Below are positions 61,407 through 64,000 of a stretch of DNA of 64,000 nucleotides, piece by piece. Source of the stretch: an uncultured Alphaproteobacteria bacterium (lineage in GTDB: Bacteria > Pseudomonadota > Alphaproteobacteria > RF32 > CAG-239); NCBI GenBank assembly GCA_944390275.1, contig CALXPL010000002.1, positions 62,001-126,000 on the forward strand. Direction: 5' to 3'. Positions within the stretch are counted from its first letter, which is position 1; every line of letters starts with the position of its first letter. Both the position numbers and the translations under genes were made by a program. The notes beneath the pieces were generated by a model. That model was not told where the DNA came from. It was given only the letters and a program-made list of their open reading frames with translations, and did not search any database.

Positions 61407-62072
61407 ATGATAATAAAGAATATATTTTGGGATGTAGATGGTGTTTTGGCCAATTTAAATTATGCTTACTATAATTTTTTGACCAAACATCCGAAATATG
61501 CGCCGATTTACGGAAAGATAAAATGGGAAGATTTACCGAAAGTTTTACCTATAGTTCCCAAATACGGTGCATTAGAGTTAAAAACTCATCCGGAGCAAGG
61601 CGTAGAGATGGATTATGATTTTTGTCATTCGCCGGAATTTTTTACCAATCGTCCGTTGTATTCAGGTGTAATAGAAACATTGAAAGAGTTGCATGATAAG
61701 GGGTATAAACAGTTCACGCTTTCAGCTACATTCGATGTTGAAACCAAAAAGAAATTTTTAAATAAATTATTAGCCGAGGTAAGTGATTTTTTAACGATAG
61801 AATGTGTGCAGCACGGAAAGTTTATGCATGATTCGGCGAAAGAGGATATGTTAAAAAAATGCTTTGAAAAATATGGACTGAAGGCAGAAGAAACAGTTCT
61901 GGTTGATGATAGAATCTACAATCAATATGCTGCTATCAATGTAGGAGCGCATCCTATTCGTTATCGTTGTGAATTTACGACAGATTTACCGGAAGAACTA
62001 AAAGACATACCAGAAGTTCGAAATATGCAAGAATTAAAGGAATGGCTAGCCAATAATACAACGCAAGGCTAA
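61407..62072 (+). CDS. HAD-superfamily hydrolase
   Basis: A 221-residue phosphatase-like protein. Motif I FWDVDGVLANL (nucleophile and acid Asp at about 7 and 9), motif II TLSAT, and motif IV VDDRIYNQYAAINVGA are present; the Lys is likely in HDSAKEDM. The cap is inserted after motif I. Substrate is unknown. It is probably co-transcribed with the SIMPL gene. Confidence 0.85.
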   Translation: MIIKNIFWDVDGVLANLNYAYYNFLTKHPKYAPIYGKIKWEDLPKVLPIVPKYGALELKTHPEQGVEMDYDFCHSPEFFTNRPLYSGVIETLKELHDKGYKQFTLSATFDVETKKKFLNKLLAEVSDFLTIECVQHGKFMHDSAKEDMLKKCFEKYGLKAEETVLVDDRIYNQYAAINVGAHPIRYRCEFTTDLPEELKDIPEVRNMQELKEWLANNTTQG

Positions 62073-62075
62073 AAA

Positions 62076-62102
62076 TAAAAAGCACTGGCAACAGTGCTTT
62101 TT
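62076..62102. terminator. Bidirectional terminator
   Basis: AAAAAGCACTG pairs with CAGTGCTTTTT around GCAA, between the convergent HAD and kdsB genes, touching the kdsB stop codon. Confidence 0.85.
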
Positions 62103-62874
62103 ATTTAATCCATTTTAAAGCCTCATGATACTCATCAGGAGTATTAATATCGGCAGGAGCTTCTTCAATCAACTTAATTTTATCAAAGAGTTTAGCACGA
62201 ATTGTCATCCCGTTTTCGAGAGCGCGCAATTGTTCAAGGGCTTCACGTTTTTCCAAGATACCGACTGGCAGAGAAACAAATTTTTGCAAAGATTCAGCTT
62301 TGTAAACATAAATACCGATATGGTGGTAAAAATCATGATTTGTACATTTTTGAGGATCTCGAATATAAGGAGCTGCGGCGCGAGTAAAATATAAGCAGCG
62401 GGCTTCCGTTTGATTTTGTTCTACCCCCATCACGATTTTAACCATACTCGGGTCGATAATATCTGCTTTGTTTTTAAAAATCATACCGCAGGTGGCAATA
62501 TCACAATTTGTATGTTCAATCATCTCAATTAAAGGAATATTGACTTTCGGATCGACATTAAGACCATCACCTTGGAAGTTAACCACAATATCATACTTTG
62601 TTCCATGAGGATCTATTTCATGAAGAGCGGCAGCGATTCTGTCCGTACCGCTGGGAAGAGAAGGATCGGTAAGAATAGCTTTTGCGCCGAATTTTTGAGC
62701 TTCATCGACTAAGATTTGATCTCCGGCTGCAATTACAATATCTCCGGGAACACAATTTTTAACATTTTCATAGACACGTTGAAGAACCGTTTTCCCGTTA
62801 ACATCAAGCAAAGGCTTATTAGGCAAACGTGAAGAAGCCATACGAACGGGAATCATGGTAATTATTTTAGACAT
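62101..62874 (-). CDS. kdsB: 3-deoxy-manno-octulosonate cytidylyltransferase
   Basis: A 257-residue enzyme that activates Kdo with CTP for lipopolysaccharide core synthesis. The N-terminal IPVRMASSRLPNKPLLDVNGK (about 8-28), IVVNFQGDGLNVDP, YFTRAAAPYIR and HIGIYVYKAESLQKFV match KdsB. Family members usually read QGDEP; here it is QGDGL. The frame is open to 62973, but GAGG lies before the ATG at 62874. Confidence 0.9.
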   Translation of the reverse strand: MSKIITMIPVRMASSRLPNKPLLDVNGKTVLQRVYENVKNCVPGDIVIAAGDQILVDEAQKFGAKAILTDPSLPSGTDRIAAALHEIDPHGTKYDIVVNFQGDGLNVDPKVNIPLIEMIEHTNCDIATCGMIFKNKADIIDPSMVKIVMGVEQNQTEARCLYFTRAAAPYIRDPQKCTNHDFYHHIGIYVYKAESLQKFVSLPVGILEKREALEQLRALENGMTIRAKLFDKIKLIEEAPADINTPDEYHEALKWIK

Positions 62875-62990
62875 ATTAATCCTCACAAATAATGATAATA
62901 ACTCAAGATATAACAGTATTTTGCAAAAATAAAGGATTTCTGTAAATTTATACACTCTCAAGAGAATCATCACAAAAGAAAGGATAAAAA

Positions 62991-63581
62991 ATGATTTATG
63001 GATATATAAGAGTCAGTACGGATCAACAAAACGTTGCCAATCAGCATCATGAAATTGAGAATTTTGCAAAAGGAGAAAAATTAACCATAGACAAATGGGT
63101 TTCGGAGATAATATCATCAAGAAAGCCATTGCCGGAACGCCGATTAAGCAATGTTTTGAAAAGATTAAAACACGGAGATATACTAATAGCAACGGAATTA
63201 TCGCGTTTAGGACGCAATTTATTAGAAGTTATGAGCATATTGGAACATTGCTTAGAGAAGGGATGTAAGATATGGACATTAAAAGAGAATTATCGTTTAG
63301 GCGGAGATATACAATCAAAAGTTTTGGCTTTTGCCTTTTCTTTAGCCAGTGAAATCGAACGCCAACTAATTTCTGAAAGAACAAAACAATCTTTACAAAG
63401 ATTAAAAGATGAAGGAAAACATTTAGGCAGGCCTTATGGAAAGGGGTATCAAAAACTGGAAAAAAATCATGATAAAATAAAACAATTACTTTCGGAAAAT
63501 GTATCGAAGGCAGAAATAGCCAGAAATATAGGAAGTTCATGGATAACAGTGCACAGATATATTAAACATAATATACATTGA
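62991..63581 (+). CDS. Serine recombinase, Mpi-type DNA invertase
   Basis: A 196-residue resolvase/invertase. The catalytic domain has GYIRVSTDQQ (Ser9), the ELSRLGRNLLEVM arginine motif and the helix E-like ASEIERQLISERTKQSL. A C-terminal helix-turn-helix (about 160-192, ENVSKAEIARNIGSSWITVHRYIK) follows. The wording, especially IWTLKENYRLGGDIQSKVLAFAFSLASEIER, is very close to what I recall of the Bacteroides Mpi master invertases, which flip promoters. No transposase or prophage genes are adjacent. Confidence 0.88.
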   Translation: MIYGYIRVSTDQQNVANQHHEIENFAKGEKLTIDKWVSEIISSRKPLPERRLSNVLKRLKHGDILIATELSRLGRNLLEVMSILEHCLEKGCKIWTLKENYRLGGDIQSKVLAFAFSLASEIERQLISERTKQSLQRLKDEGKHLGRPYGKGYQKLEKNHDKIKQLLSENVSKAEIARNIGSSWITVHRYIKHNIH

Positions 63582-63610
63582 TTGACAAATTAAAGGTTAA
63601 AGGAAAGAAT

Positions 63611-63641
63611 ACCTCATATTTTAGAAATAAAGATATGAGGT
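63611..63641 (+). promoter_or_regulatory. Hairpin covering the ribosome site of the lipocalin gene
   Basis: ACCTCATAT (63611-63619) pairs perfectly with ATATGAGGT (63633-63641). The 3' arm contains the GAGGTG ribosome site 5 bases before the ATG at 63647. It could hide the site or act as a weak terminator of the recombinase gene. Confidence 0.55.
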
Positions 63642-63646
63642 GTTTT

Positions 63647-64000
63647 ATGAAAAAAATATCAGTGCTATTCTTTTTTATGATTTTTATTTCGGCATGTCAC
63701 AGTATGCAAAATAAAGCATATGTTGGCGAGTGGATAGAAGTTATGCCGGTAAATAAGCAGATTATTCAAGGAGTAAATTTAAAAGAAGATGGTACGGCAT
63801 CATCCATAGGAATGGCAACACTTCAGTATAAAACATGGAAAATAAGTGGAAATCAAATGATTCTGGAAGGAACAAGTATCGGCAACGGACAAACAATAGA
63901 ATTTGTAGATACTTATGATATAAAAGAAATTACCCCCAATAGCTTAAAATTAGAAAAACAAAATAAATATCAAATTCATTATTATCGAAGAGGGGAGTAT
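63647..64000 (+). CDS. Lipocalin-like lipoprotein (partial, cut by the window end)
   Basis: The first 118 codons of an open frame that runs off the window. The N-terminus is a lipoprotein signal with lipobox ISAC (Cys at about 17). The mature part (YVGEWIEVMPVN, GVNLKEDGTASSIGMATLQYKTWKISGNQMIL, ISIGNGQT-like TSIGNGQTIEF) resembles small lipocalin-like lipoproteins I associate with Bacteroidetes. It lies 65 bases after the recombinase. A TTGACA at 63582-63587 may be a -35, though the -10 is poor. Confidence 0.7.
   Translation, partial: MKKISVLFFFMIFISACHSMQNKAYVGEWIEVMPVNKQIIQGVNLKEDGTASSIGMATLQYKTWKISGNQMILEGTSIGNGQTIEFVDTYDIKEITPNSLKLEKQNKYQIHYYRRGEY

Noticed and set aside
62875..62990. 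Invertible promoter segment beside the recombinase
   Set aside because: I looked for paired inverted repeats of about 15-25 bases between kdsB and the recombinase gene and saw only short imperfect matches.
62991..63581. Serine recombinase as part of a prophage or transposon
   Set aside because: No phage structural gene, transposase or terminal repeat is visible around it; the neighbours are kdsB and a lipoprotein gene.

Overview
The window is AT-rich, densely coded DNA from an alphaproteobacterium. It carries gcrA, the gene order rpoZ-rel-acpS-lepB-rnc-era, the flagellar block flgF-flgG-flgA-flgH with a class-perfect sigma-54 promoter, a FlaF-family protein, and an OpgG/OpgH pair. Low G+C, Cys-rich surface proteins, an Mpi-type invertase and a Bacteroidetes-like lipoprotein suggest an uncultured, possibly gut-associated lineage. 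That assignment is inference. It is motile, Gram-negative (Kdo, Mla system, autotransporter) and probably uses sodium-linked transport (two NhaD paralogues, PomB-like stator).

Layout. 1-2.7 kb: nitroreductase, then gcrA-motA-motB on the minus strand. 2.9-5.6 kb: a DUF4139 protein and an unknown secreted protein. 5.7-11.3 kb: rpoZ-rel-acpS-lepB-rnc-era. 11.3-15.4 kb: sigma-54 promoter, flgFGAH and a tandem two-domain FlaF-like protein. 15.4-22.2 kb: pfkA, a DUF465 protein, rpsU, and two NhaD-type antiporters bracketing two Cys-rich surface proteins. 22.2-26.8 kb: trmJ, an unknown secreted protein, cysE-mnmA, an alpha/beta hydrolase and mutT. 26.8-30.8 kb: opgG, an unknown gene, opgH. 31.0-38.3 kb: NfeD/SPFH pair, a four-gene Mla-type lipid transporter, and a metal-efflux module (HMA protein, P1B ATPase, convergent ArsR). 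38.4-45.2 kb: two very large paralogous proteins of unknown function with tandem Pro-rich repeats, and a small secreted protein. 45.2-52.7 kb: membrane protein, prfC, small secreted protein, a lipoprotein with TPR and SHOCT-like repeats, tRNA-Leu, tig and a CorC/HlyC protein. 53-58.4 kb: autotransporter, and a ygiW-qseB-qseC-like operon. 58.5-64 kb: glgX, a SIMPL protein, a HAD phosphatase, kdsB, an Mpi-like serine recombinase and a lipocalin-like lipoprotein cut by the window end.

Most candidates for something new lie in the 38.4-44.6 kb paralogue pair, the duplicated FlaF, the nhaD-bracketed Cys-rich cassette, the gene between opgG and opgH, and the invertase/lipocalin end. Starts were moved from the longest ORF where a Shine-Dalgarno sequence clearly pointed to another codon. 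No stretch of 300 bases or more lacks a gene. The longest gene-free stretches (14433-14649, 52748-52962, 44637-44839) hold terminators or promoters, or nothing I recognise.
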